Source of the DNA: Bacteroides zhangwenhongii
GTDB lineage: Bacteria; Bacteroidota; Bacteroidia; Bacteroidales; Bacteroidaceae
Assembly: GCF_009193325.2 (NCBI RefSeq)
Contig: NZ_CP059856.1
Span: forward strand, 4,216,001-4,280,000
Length of the DNA stretch: 64,000 nucleotides
Reading direction: 5' to 3'
The notes under the pieces were generated by a model, which saw nothing but the letters and a program-made list of their open reading frames with translations, was not told the DNA's origin and made no database searches. The translations under genes were made by a program, and so were the position numbers. Of this stretch, positions 12,371 through 21,272 are shown piece after piece (the stretch's first letter is position 1; every line of letters starts with the position of its first letter).

Positions 12371-13570
12371 ATGAAAACAATTCTTAGCGCATTAGGACTT
12401 TCCCTTTTGGTTTTTACGAGTTGCGGTGGACAAAAAAAAGCTGAAGTAGACTTTATTCAGGACAACATTGACAACGCGGTAGCACAAAACACTATTCAAA
12501 CAGATATTATCGAGAAATCCGGTAAGATTCTGAATCCGAGAACAATTAACAAAGATGGTAGTATTTCTTATATCCCTATTGATGACTGGTGTTCCGGTTT
12601 CTTCCCCGGTAGTATGTGGTTGACTTATAATCTGACCGGAGACAAAAAATGGTTACCATTGGCTGAAAAATATACAGAAGCATTAGACTCTGTGAAACAT
12701 TTGAAATGGCATCATGATGTAGGTTTCATGATTGGTTGTAGTTATCTGAACGGATATCGCCTGGCAGATAAGAAAGAATATAAAGATGTAGTGGTGGAGG
12801 CTGCCAAATCCTTATCTACCCGTTTCCGTCCCGGAGCAGGTGTGATCCAGTCATGGGATGCTGATAGAGGTTGGCAAGGAACGCGTGGATGGAAGTGTCC
12901 GGTAATTATAGACAATATGATGAACCTTGAACTGCTGTTTGAGGCAACAGCCTTTTCCGGAGATTCCACTTTCTATGATATCGCTGTGAAACACGCCAAT
13001 ACGACAATGGCACACCATTTCCGTCCGGATAACAGTTGCTATCATGTAGTAGACTATGACCCGGAAACCGGTGAAGTACGCAAGAGACAGACAGCACAGG
13101 GATATGCGGACGAATCATCGTGGGCTCGCGGACAAGCTTGGGCTCTCTATGGATATACTACTTGCTACCGCTATACGAAAGACGAAAAGTACCTCGACCA
13201 AGCACAAAAAGTATATAATTTCATCTTTAATAATAAGAATATGCCGGAAGATCTCGTTCCTTATTGGGATTACGATGCTCCGAATATTCCGAACGAACCT
13301 CGTGATGCCTCCGCTGCTGCATGTACAGCTTCTGCACTCTACGAATTGGATGGTTATCGACCGGGTAATCATTATAAAGAAATTGCTGATAAGATCATGG
13401 AAAGTTTGGGCTCTCCTGCTTATCGTGCCGAAGTGGGTACAAACGGGAACTTTATCCTGATGCACTCGGTAGGTAGTATTCCTCACGGTCAGGAAATAGA
13501 TGTTCCCCTGAACTATGCCGACTATTATTTCTTGGAAGCATTGATGCGTAAAAGAGATTTGGAGAAATGA
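12371..13570 (+). CDS. GH88 unsaturated glucuronyl hydrolase (lipoprotein)
   Basis: Removes the unsaturated 4,5-uronic acid from the non-reducing end of disaccharides made by polysaccharide lyases, here most likely chondroitin or dermatan sulfate units. The 399-residue protein has a lipoprotein signal (MKTILSALGLSLLVFTSCGG), so it is membrane-anchored in the periplasm or at the surface. The alpha/alpha-barrel aspartates are visible in DDWCSGFFPGSMW and IIDNMMNLELLF, and DESSWARGQAWALYGY is a family hallmark. Its ATG is 30 codons inside the longest open frame and fits the signal peptide. The stop overlaps the sulfatase ATG (ATGA), so translation is probably coupled. Confidence 0.95.
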   Translation: MKTILSALGLSLLVFTSCGGQKKAEVDFIQDNIDNAVAQNTIQTDIIEKSGKILNPRTINKDGSISYIPIDDWCSGFFPGSMWLTYNLTGDKKWLPLAEKYTEALDSVKHLKWHHDVGFMIGCSYLNGYRLADKKEYKDVVVEAAKSLSTRFRPGAGVIQSWDADRGWQGTRGWKCPVIIDNMMNLELLFEATAFSGDSTFYDIAVKHANTTMAHHFRPDNSCYHVVDYDPETGEVRKRQTAQGYADESSWARGQAWALYGYTTCYRYTKDEKYLDQAQKVYNFIFNNKNMPEDLVPYWDYDAPNIPNEPRDASAAACTASALYELDGYRPGNHYKEIADKIMESLGSPAYRAEVGTNGNFILMHSVGSIPHGQEIDVPLNYADYYFLEALMRKRDLEK

Positions 13571-15123
13571 ATATGAATAAACCTATCAACCTTCTGGTCG
13601 GCGGCTTGACGCTGTTTGCCGCACAAGGATGCAAAGCTCCGAAACAGGTAGCAGAGCAAGTCGAACATCCGAATATTATCTATGTATTCCCTGATCAATA
13701 CCGTAACCAGGCATTGGGCATCTGGAGTCAGAACGGGTTTCAGGATAAGGTAAACTTTAAGGGTGATCCCGTGCATACTCCCAATCTGGATGCCTTTGCA
13801 CGTGAATCAATAGTGTTGACTTCGGCACAAAGTAACTGTCCGTTAAGTAGTCCGCATCGTGGAATGCTGCTGACAGGTATGTATCCGAACCGTAGCGGTG
13901 TACCTTTGAATTGTAATTCTACACGGCCTATCAGTTCTTTGCGTGAAGATGCGGAATGTATTGGTGACGTATTCAGCAAAGCTGGTTATGATTGTGCGTA
14001 TTTCGGCAAGCTCCATGCTGACTTCCCGACTCCGAACGATCCCGAACATCCGGGACAATATGTAGAGACTAAGCGTCCGGTATGGGACGCCTATACACCG
14101 AAAGACCGTCGTCATGGTTTTAATTACTGGTATTCTTATGGAACTTTCGATGAACATAAGAATCCGCATTATTGGGATACGGATGGTAAAAGACATGATC
14201 CGAAGGAGTGGTCGCCTTTGCATGAATCGGGCAAGGTCGTTTCTTATCTGAGAAATGAAGGGAATGTACGCGATACAAAGAAACCGTTCTTCATTATGGT
14301 AGGAATGAATCCGCCTCACAGTCCGTATCGTTCTTTGGATGATTGCGAGGAAGAGGATTTCAACCTTTACCGTAGCCAACCGTTGGATAGCCTGCTGGTT
14401 CGTCCGAACGTGGATCTGAAAATGAAGAAGGCAGAGTCTGTCCGTTATTATTTTGCGTCTGTGACGGGAGTAGACCGTGCTTTCGGCCAGATCTTGGAGA
14501 CTTTGAAAGACTTGGGATTGGATAAGAATACGGTTGTTATCTTTGCTTCCGATCATGGCGAGACCATGTGTAGCCAACGTACGGAAGATCCGAAGAATTC
14601 GCCTTACTCGGAATCTATGAATATACCTTTCTTGGTACGTTTCCCCGGTAAAATTCAGCCGAGAGTGGATGATCTGCTGTTATCGTCACCGGATATTATG
14701 CCTACTGTTCTTGGACTGTGCGGATTGGGGGATTCAATCCCTGCCGAAGTACAAGGCCGTAATTTCGCTCCTCTTTTCTTTGATGAGAAAGCGGAGATCG
14801 TACGTCCCACCGGTGCACTCTATATTCAGAACTTGGATGGCGAAAAAGATGAGAACGGATTGGTGCAAACCTACTTCCCTTCTTCAAGAGGTATTAAAAC
14901 TGCGCAGTATACACTAGCTTTATATATCGACCGTAATACGAAACAGTTGAAAAAGAGCCTTTTGTTTGATGATGTAAAAGACCCTTATCAATTGCACAAT
15001 TTGCCTTTGGAAGAAAATAAGGAAGTGGTGGAGCAACTCTATCGCGAAATGGGAGCCATGCTGAAAGAAATAAATGATCCTTGGTACACAGAGAAAATTT
15101 TGTCGGATCGGATTCCTTATTAA
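13567..15123 (+). CDS. S-type arylsulfatase, probably chondroitin sulfate-specific (lipoprotein)
   Basis: S1-family sulfatase of 518 residues. A lipoprotein-like signal (LTLFAAQGCKAP) is followed by the alkaline-phosphatase-like fold. The formylglycine signature reads SSPHRGMLLTG, so the catalytic residue is a serine needing anaerobic sulfatase maturation (anSME), the usual form in Bacteroides. Metal ligands are seen in NIIYVFPDQYRNQ and FASDHGETM. In the B. thetaiotaomicron locus I recall, the gene in this position is a chondroitin 4-O-sulfatase with endo-activity; that assignment is by memory and context, not residue-level proof. It sits between GH88 and PL8 genes, so it desulfates chondroitin/dermatan sulfate before or alongside lyase action. 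Confidence 0.9.
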   Translation: MNMNKPINLLVGGLTLFAAQGCKAPKQVAEQVEHPNIIYVFPDQYRNQALGIWSQNGFQDKVNFKGDPVHTPNLDAFARESIVLTSAQSNCPLSSPHRGMLLTGMYPNRSGVPLNCNSTRPISSLREDAECIGDVFSKAGYDCAYFGKLHADFPTPNDPEHPGQYVETKRPVWDAYTPKDRRHGFNYWYSYGTFDEHKNPHYWDTDGKRHDPKEWSPLHESGKVVSYLRNEGNVRDTKKPFFIMVGMNPPHSPYRSLDDCEEEDFNLYRSQPLDSLLVRPNVDLKMKKAESVRYYFASVTGVDRAFGQILETLKDLGLDKNTVVIFASDHGETMCSQRTEDPKNSPYSESMNIPFLVRFPGKIQPRVDDLLLSSPDIMPTVLGLCGLGDSIPAEVQGRNFAPLFFDEKAEIVRPTGALYIQNLDGEKDENGLVQTYFPSSRGIKTAQYTLALYIDRNTKQLKKSLLFDDVKDPYQLHNLPLEENKEVVEQLYREMGAMLKEINDPWYTEKILSDRIPY

Positions 15124-15138
15124 ATGACTAGTAATTAT

Positions 15139-15213
15139 AAAACGCAGATTAACACAGATTATCGCAGAGATTGAATCCTTAAGTTTACGATAATTTGCGT
15201 TAATCTGCGTTTA
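15139..15213. repeat. Intercistronic inverted repeat (CGCAGATTA type)
   Basis: Arms 15139-15163 and 15189-15213 pair over 25 bp with three mismatches. The left arm begins AAAACGCAGATTAAC. The left side repeats CAGATTA about every 10 bp. In RNA this makes a long hairpin between the sulfatase and lyase cistrons. No U-tract follows, so it is more likely a processing, stability or partial-attenuation element, or a REP-like repeat, than a terminator. Confidence 0.8.
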
Positions 15214-15227
15214 AATTAAGAATAGCA

Positions 15228-18089
15228 ATGAAAAATATAACTCTGATATTATTCTTCCTTTTCGGAGGAATTTCTTCTGCTTTTGCTCAACTTATCGGTT
15301 TCGAAGACGGAGTTCCCGAAACGTTTAAGGTTTCAGGGAAGGGAGATGTCAAGGTTTCTTCTCTTTTCTACAAAGAAGGGGAGAATAGCCTGGAATGGGA
15401 TTTTCATCCCGGTTCTACATTGGATGTCCAAATCAATCCGTTGTCTCTGAATGCGAAAAAAGAACAGCAGTTTGGTATTACGTTGTGGATTTATAATGAA
15501 AAGCCGCAGCAGGATTCTATTCGTTTCGAGTTCCTGAATAAAGCGGGTGAGGTCTCCTATTGGTTTTCGTATCACTTGAAAGCAGTCGGTTGGCGTGCTT
15601 GCTGGATTTCTTTCGCATATATGCAAGGTAATAAGAAGGATAAGAATATTGTTGGGTATCGGCTCGTTGCTCCCGGACGGAAAGGACGTGTCTTTCTTGA
15701 CCGTTTGATTTTCCCGGAGAAGAAAATGAACCTGAGGACGACTCCCGACCAACAGTTACCGGCTAATAACGGTTTGTCCAATCGTGACCTTTGGCATTGG
15801 TGCCTTGTGTGGAAATGGGAACAGCAGTCGTATGATATCCCGTTGGCAACTAAGTTGACCGATAAGCGAAAGAAAGAATTGAAAACGATAGAACAGCGTT
15901 TAACGGATTTTCTGGAAGTGAAAAAAGCTCCGCAAGGGCAGATTAATGCAGCTTATAAGACATTTGAAAAAGCAGCTATCACACCTTCTGCTGCCGGAAC
16001 GGGATTTGTGGGAACTCCTATTGTCGCTCCCGACGAGCAGAATAAGAAGAAAGGGGAAATGTCATGGAATGATATTGAGACCATGCTTGCAGGTTTTGCA
16101 TACGATTATCTCTGTAATCAGAACGAGGCTTCAAAGAAGAATTACTTTACGGTATTCGATTATGCTATTGACCAGGGATTTGCCTTTGGTAGCGGTATGG
16201 GAACCAATCATCATTATGGTTATCAGATTCGTAAGATATATACGACTGCCTGGCTGATGCGTGATGCGATTTATAAACATCCTCATCGGGATGCATATCT
16301 CTCTACATTGCGTTTTTGGGCTGCTTTGCAGGAAACCCGCCAGCCATGTTCGCCCACGCGGGACGAACTATTAGACTCCTGGCATACACTGCTGATGGCG
16401 AAATTCGTTTCGGCCATGATGTTTCCGGATGCAAGAGAACAGGAACAGGCGTTGAGCGGCTTGTCCCGTTGGCTGTCTTCTTCGTTACGCTATACCTCCG
16501 GAACAATTGGCGGTATAAAAGTGGATGGGACTACTTTCCATCACGGAGGTTTTTATCCCGGCTATACCACCGGAGTATTGGCAACAGTAGGAGAATTCAT
16601 CGCTTTCACGAATGGAACGAGTTTCGAGTTGACGGAAGAAGCCCGCCAGCATATAAAGTCTGCTTTTATGGCCATGCGTAATTATTGTAATCTTTATGAA
16701 TGGGGAATCGGTATCAGTGGACGTCATCCTTTCGGTGGAAAGATGGGTAGTGATGATATTGAAGCGTTTGCCAATATTGCTCTGTCAGGTGACTTGTCCG
16801 GTCAAGGGAATGCGTTCGACCGTAATCTGGCTGCTGATTATTTGCGCTTGGTACGTGGCAAAGATACTCCGAATGCACGTTTTTTTAAGAAAGAGGGTGT
16901 CAAGGCAGCCCAAGCTCCACAAGGATTCTTTGTTTACAACTATGGTTCAGCGGGAATATTCCGTCGTGCGGATTGGATGGTGACATTGAAAGGATATACA
17001 ACTGATGTCTGGGGAGTCGAGATTTATGCGAAAGATAATCGCTACGGGCGTTATCAGAGTTATGGCTCTGTGCAGATTATGGGTAAAGGAAATCCTGTTT
17101 CCCGTGCCGGAAGTGGTTTTGTGCAGGAAGGATGGGACTGGAATCGTTTACCGGGTACGACTACCATTCATTTACCCTTTGAGTTGCTTGATAGTCCGTT
17201 GAAGGGAACTACTATGGCGCGTTCCAAAGAGAACTTTTCCGGAAGTACTTCTTTGGACGGTAAAAACGGAATGTTCGCTATGAAGTTGATGGAACGTGAT
17301 TATGAGAACTTTACGCCCGACTTTGTAGCCCGTAAGTCTGTTTTCTGTTTCGATAACAGAATGGTTTGTCTGGGAACGGGTATCACGAACAGTAATACTG
17401 AGTACCCAACGGAAACTACCCTTTTTCAGACGAAATATAATGGTAAAGACAGTAAGGTGGGAGATGATGGCTATTGGCTGCATGATGGTTATGATAATTA
17501 TTATCATGTAGTAGATGGGGCAGTCCGTTCGCAAGTGGCGGAACAGGAGTCGCGCCATGAGAAGACCCGAGCGGTGACGAAAGGAAAATTCTCTTCTGCC
17601 TGGATAGCACATGGTAAGGCTCCGAAAGATGGAACATACGAATATATGATTCTTATACAACCTTCTTCTTCCGATTTGGAGGAACTTCGTAAGACCCTGC
17701 CATATAAAGTCTTGCAACGTGATCAAACAGCTCACGTCGTTTATGATAAGGAAACGGGTATTACGGGTTATGCTGCTTTTGAAACCTATCAATCTGCAAA
17801 TGACAAAGTGGTTGCTTCCATTCCGGCCGAAACGATGGTGATGGTTGCACAAGAGTCGGACAAGAGCATTCGCCTGAGCGTATGTGATCCTAACTTAAAC
17901 ATAGAAGAGAAAACATATACAACGAAAGAGCCTAGCCGCCCCATTCGTAAAGAGATATGCCTTAAAGGGCGTTGGACGCTAAAGAGTCCGATGGAAAATG
18001 TAACATTGAGGCAACAGGGAGAAAATACCGTATTGACAGTGATTTGCCAACATGGGCAACCTGTTGAGATGCTCATGGAAAATAAGTGA
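15228..18089 (+). CDS. PL8 chondroitin sulfate ABC-type lyase
   Basis: Exported polysaccharide lyase of 953 residues that cleaves chondroitin/dermatan sulfate by beta-elimination to unsaturated oligosaccharides. Signal peptide MKNITLILFFLFGGISSAFAQ; N-terminal jelly-roll carbohydrate module (about 20-170, closing with FLDRLIFPEKK); alpha/alpha-toroid (about 180-560); C-terminal beta-sandwiches. Residues matching the chondroitinase ABC catalytic set are visible: His and Tyr seven apart in FHHGGFYPGY, Arg in GISGRHPFGG, and Glu in WGVEIYAKDNRYGRYQ. TNHHYGYQ is another PL8 motif. It is the third gene of the GH88-sulfatase-lyase operon, separated from the sulfatase by a 104-nt gap containing an inverted repeat, and followed by a strong terminator. 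Confidence 0.93.
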   Translation: MKNITLILFFLFGGISSAFAQLIGFEDGVPETFKVSGKGDVKVSSLFYKEGENSLEWDFHPGSTLDVQINPLSLNAKKEQQFGITLWIYNEKPQQDSIRFEFLNKAGEVSYWFSYHLKAVGWRACWISFAYMQGNKKDKNIVGYRLVAPGRKGRVFLDRLIFPEKKMNLRTTPDQQLPANNGLSNRDLWHWCLVWKWEQQSYDIPLATKLTDKRKKELKTIEQRLTDFLEVKKAPQGQINAAYKTFEKAAITPSAAGTGFVGTPIVAPDEQNKKKGEMSWNDIETMLAGFAYDYLCNQNEASKKNYFTVFDYAIDQGFAFGSGMGTNHHYGYQIRKIYTTAWLMRDAIYKHPHRDAYLSTLRFWAALQETRQPCSPTRDELLDSWHTLLMAKFVSAMMFPDAREQEQALSGLSRWLSSSLRYTSGTIGGIKVDGTTFHHGGFYPGYTTGVLATVGEFIAFTNGTSFELTEEARQHIKSAFMAMRNYCNLYEWGIGISGRHPFGGKMGSDDIEAFANIALSGDLSGQGNAFDRNLAADYLRLVRGKDTPNARFFKKEGVKAAQAPQGFFVYNYGSAGIFRRADWMVTLKGYTTDVWGVEIYAKDNRYGRYQSYGSVQIMGKGNPVSRAGSGFVQEGWDWNRLPGTTTIHLPFELLDSPLKGTTMARSKENFSGSTSLDGKNGMFAMKLMERDYENFTPDFVARKSVFCFDNRMVCLGTGITNSNTEYPTETTLFQTKYNGKDSKVGDDGYWLHDGYDNYYHVVDGAVRSQVAEQESRHEKTRAVTKGKFSSAWIAHGKAPKDGTYEYMILIQPSSSDLEELRKTLPYKVLQRDQTAHVVYDKETGITGYAAFETYQSANDKVVASIPAETMVMVAQESDKSIRLSVCDPNLNIEEKTYTTKEPSRPIRKEICLKGRWTLKSPMENVTLRQQGENTVLTVICQHGQPVEMLMENK

Positions 18090-18140
18090 TTAGTGAATAT
18101 TAAGAAAGGGTATTAGTTGCTTTAGTTTCTATGAAAGAAG

Positions 18141-18180
18141 AGAAGACCGGTTCGTGGTGAACCGGTCTTCTGTATTTTTT
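18141..18180 (+). terminator. Intrinsic terminator of the chondroitin operon
   Basis: A perfect 13-bp stem (18141-18153 with 18159-18171; left arm AGAAGACCGGTTC) and a 5-nt loop, followed by GTATTTTTT. The T-tract touches the cysS stop on the other strand. Confidence 0.95.
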
Positions 18181-19660
18181 ATTTATTCAATTTCCATTCG
18201 AAACCATCTTTTGTATCTTTGATTTCGAACCCGAGTGCTGTCAGCGTGTTGCGAATCTCGTCGGATGTCGCCCAGTCTTTATTGGCTTTTGCTTTCATAC
18301 GTTGTTCCAGCAGCATATCTACTACTTTCCCGTATGCCGCCTCACGGCCATCGGAAGAACCCTTTTCCTCTTTCAATCCCATAATGTCAAAACTGAACAG
18401 ATGGAAAGTCTCTTTCAGATCTTTCAAGTCTTCGGCAGAGATTGTGGCATTGCCGGCAATGATATTATTTATGATACGGGCACCTTCGAAAAGTTGTGCG
18501 ATGACGATAGGAGTGTTCAAATCGTCATTCATTGCTTCGTAGCATTTGGCACGTAGCTCTTTAACGTTGATTCCTTCTGAAGTAGCGGCGGCTGGAGTTA
18601 TTTTCTCCAATGCATCGATGGCTTCCATCAGGCGTTGTAATCCTTTCTCCGATGCTTGCAATGCTTCGTTGCTGAAGTCCACCGTACTGCGGTAGTGCGC
18701 TTGCAGAATAAAGAAACGGATAGTCATGGGCGTATAGGCTTGCGCCAACAACTTATGGGTACCGTTGAAAAACTCATCCAACGTGATAAAGTTGCCGAGT
18801 GATTTGCCCATCTTTGTTCCGTTGATGGTAATCATGTTATTGTGCATCCAATAGTGAACCATATCGTCCCCCTGAGAAGCGACCGACTGTGCAATTTCAC
18901 ATTCGTGGTGAGGGAAAACCAAATCCATTCCTCCACCGTGAATATCGAAGTGTTCGCCCAAATATTTGCGTCCCATAGCGGTACATTCGGCATGCCATCC
19001 GGGAAAACCGTCACTCCACGGAGACGGCCAACGCATGATATGCTCGGGTTGCGCTTTCTTCCAAAGGGCAAAGTCGGCGGGATTACGCTTTTCACTTTGT
19101 CCGTCCAGTTCACGGGTCGTATTCAGTACATCGTCCAGATTGCGGCCGGAAAGCCTTCCGTAATGGTGGTCTTTGTTGTATTTGGCTACATCGAAATATA
19201 CGGAACCTTCGCTCTCATAAGCGTAACCGGCATCGAGAATCTTCTGTACCAGTTCGATTTGTTCGATGATATGCCCTGAAGCGTGCGGCTCGATACTTGG
19301 CGAAAGTACGTTGAGTGCTTCCATTGCTTTGTGGTAGCGGTTCAGATAATACTGTACAACTTCCATTGGCTCCAGCTCTTCCAAACGCGCTTTCTTTTCG
19401 ATCTTGTCCTCGCCGTCGTCGGCATCATGCTCCAAATGACCTACGTCGGTAATATTGCGTACATAACGCACTTTGTATCCTAGATGAGTGAGATATCGGA
19501 AAAGAACGTCGAATGTAATAGAGGGTCGCGCGTGTCCGAGATGGGCATCACCGTAGACCGTCGGCCCGCATACGTACATTCCTACATGAGGAGCGTGAAG
19601 CGGTACGAACAACTCTTTCTTTCTATTTAAAGTGTTGTAAATTGTAAGTTGATGTTCCAT
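18179..19660 (-). CDS. cysS: Cysteinyl-tRNA synthetase
   Basis: Charges tRNA-Cys with cysteine in the cytosol. Class I synthetase of 493 residues. The zinc/cysteine-binding Cys31 is in [19 protein letters not shown], where HLGH (40-43) is the HIGH motif. [10 protein letters not shown] is the KMSKS loop, and GWHAECTAM and HHECEIAQS carry further zinc ligands. The C-terminal DALR anticodon-binding region is present to the normal end. The start is unambiguous. A -7 box lies at 19690-19697; the gene is convergent with the chondroitin operon. Confidence 0.98.
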   Translation of the reverse strand: MEHQLTIYNTLNRKKELFVPLHAPHVGMYVCGPTVYGDAHLGHARPSITFDVLFRYLTHLGYKVRYVRNITDVGHLEHDADDGEDKIEKKARLEELEPMEVVQYYLNRYHKAMEALNVLSPSIEPHASGHIIEQIELVQKILDAGYAYESEGSVYFDVAKYNKDHHYGRLSGRNLDDVLNTTRELDGQSEKRNPADFALWKKAQPEHIMRWPSPWSDGFPGWHAECTAMGRKYLGEHFDIHGGGMDLVFPHHECEIAQSVASQGDDMVHYWMHNNMITINGTKMGKSLGNFITLDEFFNGTHKLLAQAYTPMTIRFFILQAHYRSTVDFSNEALQASEKGLQRLMEAIDALEKITPAAATSEGINVKELRAKCYEAMNDDLNTPIVIAQLFEGARIINNIIAGNATISAEDLKDLKETFHLFSFDIMGLKEEKGSSDGREAAYGKVVDMLLEQRMKAKANKDWATSDEIRNTLTALGFEIKDTKDGFEWKLNK

Positions 19661-19689
19661 AACCTTTTATATTTGTTTTATTGGAATCG

Positions 19690-19697
19690 CAAAGTTA
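19690..19697 (-). promoter_or_regulatory. Predicted -7 box TAACTTTG for cysS
   Basis: A minus-strand TAACTTTG followed by C, 29 nt before the cysS ATG at 19660. No clear -33 element. Confidence 0.5.
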
Positions 19698-19719
19698 GTA
19701 TAAAATCCGGATATGTAGG

Positions 19720-20532
19720 CTATTGTTGATAGATAAACTTCTCAATGGCTTCGGCAACGCCATCTTCCTCATTGCTTAAGGTAATGTAGTCAGCCGCTTT
19801 TTTCACCGGTTCCTGAGCGTTCCCCATAGCAATACCCAGTCCTGCGAATTTTATCATGGAAAGGTCATTGTAGCCATCCCCCATTGCTATTATTTCTTCA
19901 CGTTTTACACCTGTCTCTTCTAATAAAACACCAAGAGACAGTGCTTTGTCAATACCTTGTGGGACTAATTCAAGAAAATAAGGTTCTGAACGGAAGACAT
20001 TGATACGTCCTTGTAGCTGAAGACATAGTTCCGATTCCAAAGGAATGAGTCGGTCCGGATCTCCCACAATCAGACATTTAGCTACCGGCAGGGTGATATC
20101 AGTAAGAAAATCGTTGGTTTCACGAATCGCCATTTTATTCAGAAACGCTTCTTTTTCTACGTATGGGTCATGGGAATTCTCAGTCACAATCTCTGCTCCG
20201 TCGTAAGTCAATATAGTCAGATGGTATGTGCGGGCAGCTTCATAAAGTCGGGGAATGATATCATTAGGCAACACGTTCTCGTATATCATTTCATTCGTTT
20301 CCCAGTTGATGATTTCTCCTCCGTTATAGGACAAGATGAATCCGCCGAACTCGTTCATCCGCAATTCATTGGCTAGAGGTACGATACCATAGGTTGGTCG
20401 TCCGGAGGCTAAGACAAGTCGTACACCTTGTTCTTGTACACGTATCAATGCCTCTTTGTTGTGGAGGGTGATTTCTTTCTTGGAGTTGGTCAGTGTGCCG
20501 TCAAGGTCGAGCACGATAAGTTTGTATTTCAT
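19720..20532 (-). CDS. Cof-type HAD-IIB phosphatase
   Basis: A cytosolic haloacid-dehalogenase phosphatase of 270 residues. Motif I is LIVLDLDGTLTNS, with the nucleophile Asp in the DLDGT box. Motif II is in LVLASGRPTYG, and motif IV in IIAMGDGYNDLSMIKFAGLGIAMGNA, the standard Cof signature with the acidic pair. A C2-type cap (about residues 85-190) lies between. Members dephosphorylate sugar phosphates, pyridoxal phosphate or flavin precursors; the substrate cannot be chosen here. It lies between cysS and a HepT/MNT pair, probably transcribed alone or with the pair (gap of 18 nt to the HepT-like stop). Confidence 0.9.
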   Translation of the reverse strand: MKYKLIVLDLDGTLTNSKKEITLHNKEALIRVQEQGVRLVLASGRPTYGIVPLANELRMNEFGGFILSYNGGEIINWETNEMIYENVLPNDIIPRLYEAARTYHLTILTYDGAEIVTENSHDPYVEKEAFLNKMAIRETNDFLTDITLPVAKCLIVGDPDRLIPLESELCLQLQGRINVFRSEPYFLELVPQGIDKALSLGVLLEETGVKREEIIAMGDGYNDLSMIKFAGLGIAMGNAQEPVKKAADYITLSNEEDGVAEAIEKFIYQQ

Positions 20533-20550
20533 GCTGTATGGTTGGGAAAA

Positions 20551-20922
20551 TTACAACTCTTTTCCGATCTTTTGTATTATTGTTAATAACTCAGGAATGC
20601 TTTCTTTAACCGTCGCAAAGATTACTTCTGCATCTATTTCAAAATAATGATGGACAATGATATCTCTCATACCCATTACTTCTCTCCATGGAATTTGTGG
20701 ATATTTAGGAAATAATTGCTTATTAGTCAGTTTATCTAAATTCTTGATACTTTCGCCTACAGCTATAAGTTTCATACAAATTCCATCAAGTAGAGAGGTA
20801 CCTCCGGGAGTATCTAAGAAATCATTTACCGTATGAATATTTTCACAACGTTGAAGAATAATTTCAAGTGATTCGGCTATTTTGCCAATTAAGTGTTTTA
20901 CTTTGGCATTATCATTACACAT
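20551..20922 (-). CDS. HepT-like HEPN ribonuclease toxin
   Basis: A DUF86/HEPN protein of 123 residues from the ATG at 20922. The catalytic R-x4-H-x-Y motif is intact in MGMRDIIVHHYFE, as required for RNase activity. In HepT/MntA modules the tyrosine of this motif is adenylylated by the partner, which inactivates the RNase. The ORF overlaps the MNT partner by 8 bp on the same strand, downstream of it, the common order for these type VII toxin-antitoxin pairs. A longer start at 20946 is possible but would overlap the partner further. Confidence 0.88.
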   Translation of the reverse strand: MCNDNAKVKHLIGKIAESLEIILQRCENIHTVNDFLDTPGGTSLLDGICMKLIAVGESIKNLDKLTNKQLFPKYPQIPWREVMGMRDIIVHHYFEIDAEVIFATVKESIPELLTIIQKIGKEL

Positions 20923-21208
20923 AGAGTGCCTCCTGCTGTATTTCATGTTTTAAGAACTCGTCCATGTGTTCACGGAGACGAACAAGATCTACCGGACAAC
21001 CAAATAATGCCTCTAATTCGTTTTTTATACGAGCTAAAGTAAACAAAGTGGGGGCGGTACCTTCGAAACAGATGTCTACGTCGCTACCTTCATGCTGTTC
21101 TCCTCTTGCTACACTGCCGAAAATCCCCATGTGTGTGATACCATATTCAGCAGCGCGGCTATGCATATAATTGCGTAGTATTTGGAGGTATTCATTCGTA
21201 GTTTTCAT
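20915..21208 (-). CDS. MNT-type minimal nucleotidyltransferase antitoxin
   Basis: A small nucleotidyltransferase of 97 residues with the active-site pattern GIFGSVARGEQHEGSDVDI (GSx10DxD), present and intact. A third acidic residue is probably the Asp in PVDLVRL. It is expected to AMPylate the HepT-like toxin encoded immediately downstream. The start is the ATG at 21208 (MKTTNEYLQ), 21 nt downstream of a -7 box TATCTTTG; the longer frame to 21232 would overlap that box. Probably a two-gene operon with HepT, perhaps also reading into the HAD gene. Confidence 0.88.
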   Translation of the reverse strand: MKTTNEYLQILRNYMHSRAAEYGITHMGIFGSVARGEQHEGSDVDICFEGTAPTLFTLARIKNELEALFGCPVDLVRLREHMDEFLKHEIQQEALYV

Positions 21209-21229
21209 AACATTTCTATTATATGATAA

Positions 21230-21237
21230 CAAAGATA
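21230..21237 (-). promoter_or_regulatory. Predicted -7 box TATCTTTG for the MNT/HepT operon
   Basis: The minus-strand TATCTTTG lies 21 nt upstream of the MNT ATG at 21208. It argues against the longer reading frame as the true start. Confidence 0.55.
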
Positions 21238-21272
21238 ATAATACTTTTTATTATTGATAGTTTTTGAGCGTT

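Noticed and set aside
13843..14577. A 244-codon antisense open frame within the sulfatase gene
   Set aside because: It mirrors the codon structure of a well-supported gene, has no recognisable motif and no promoter.
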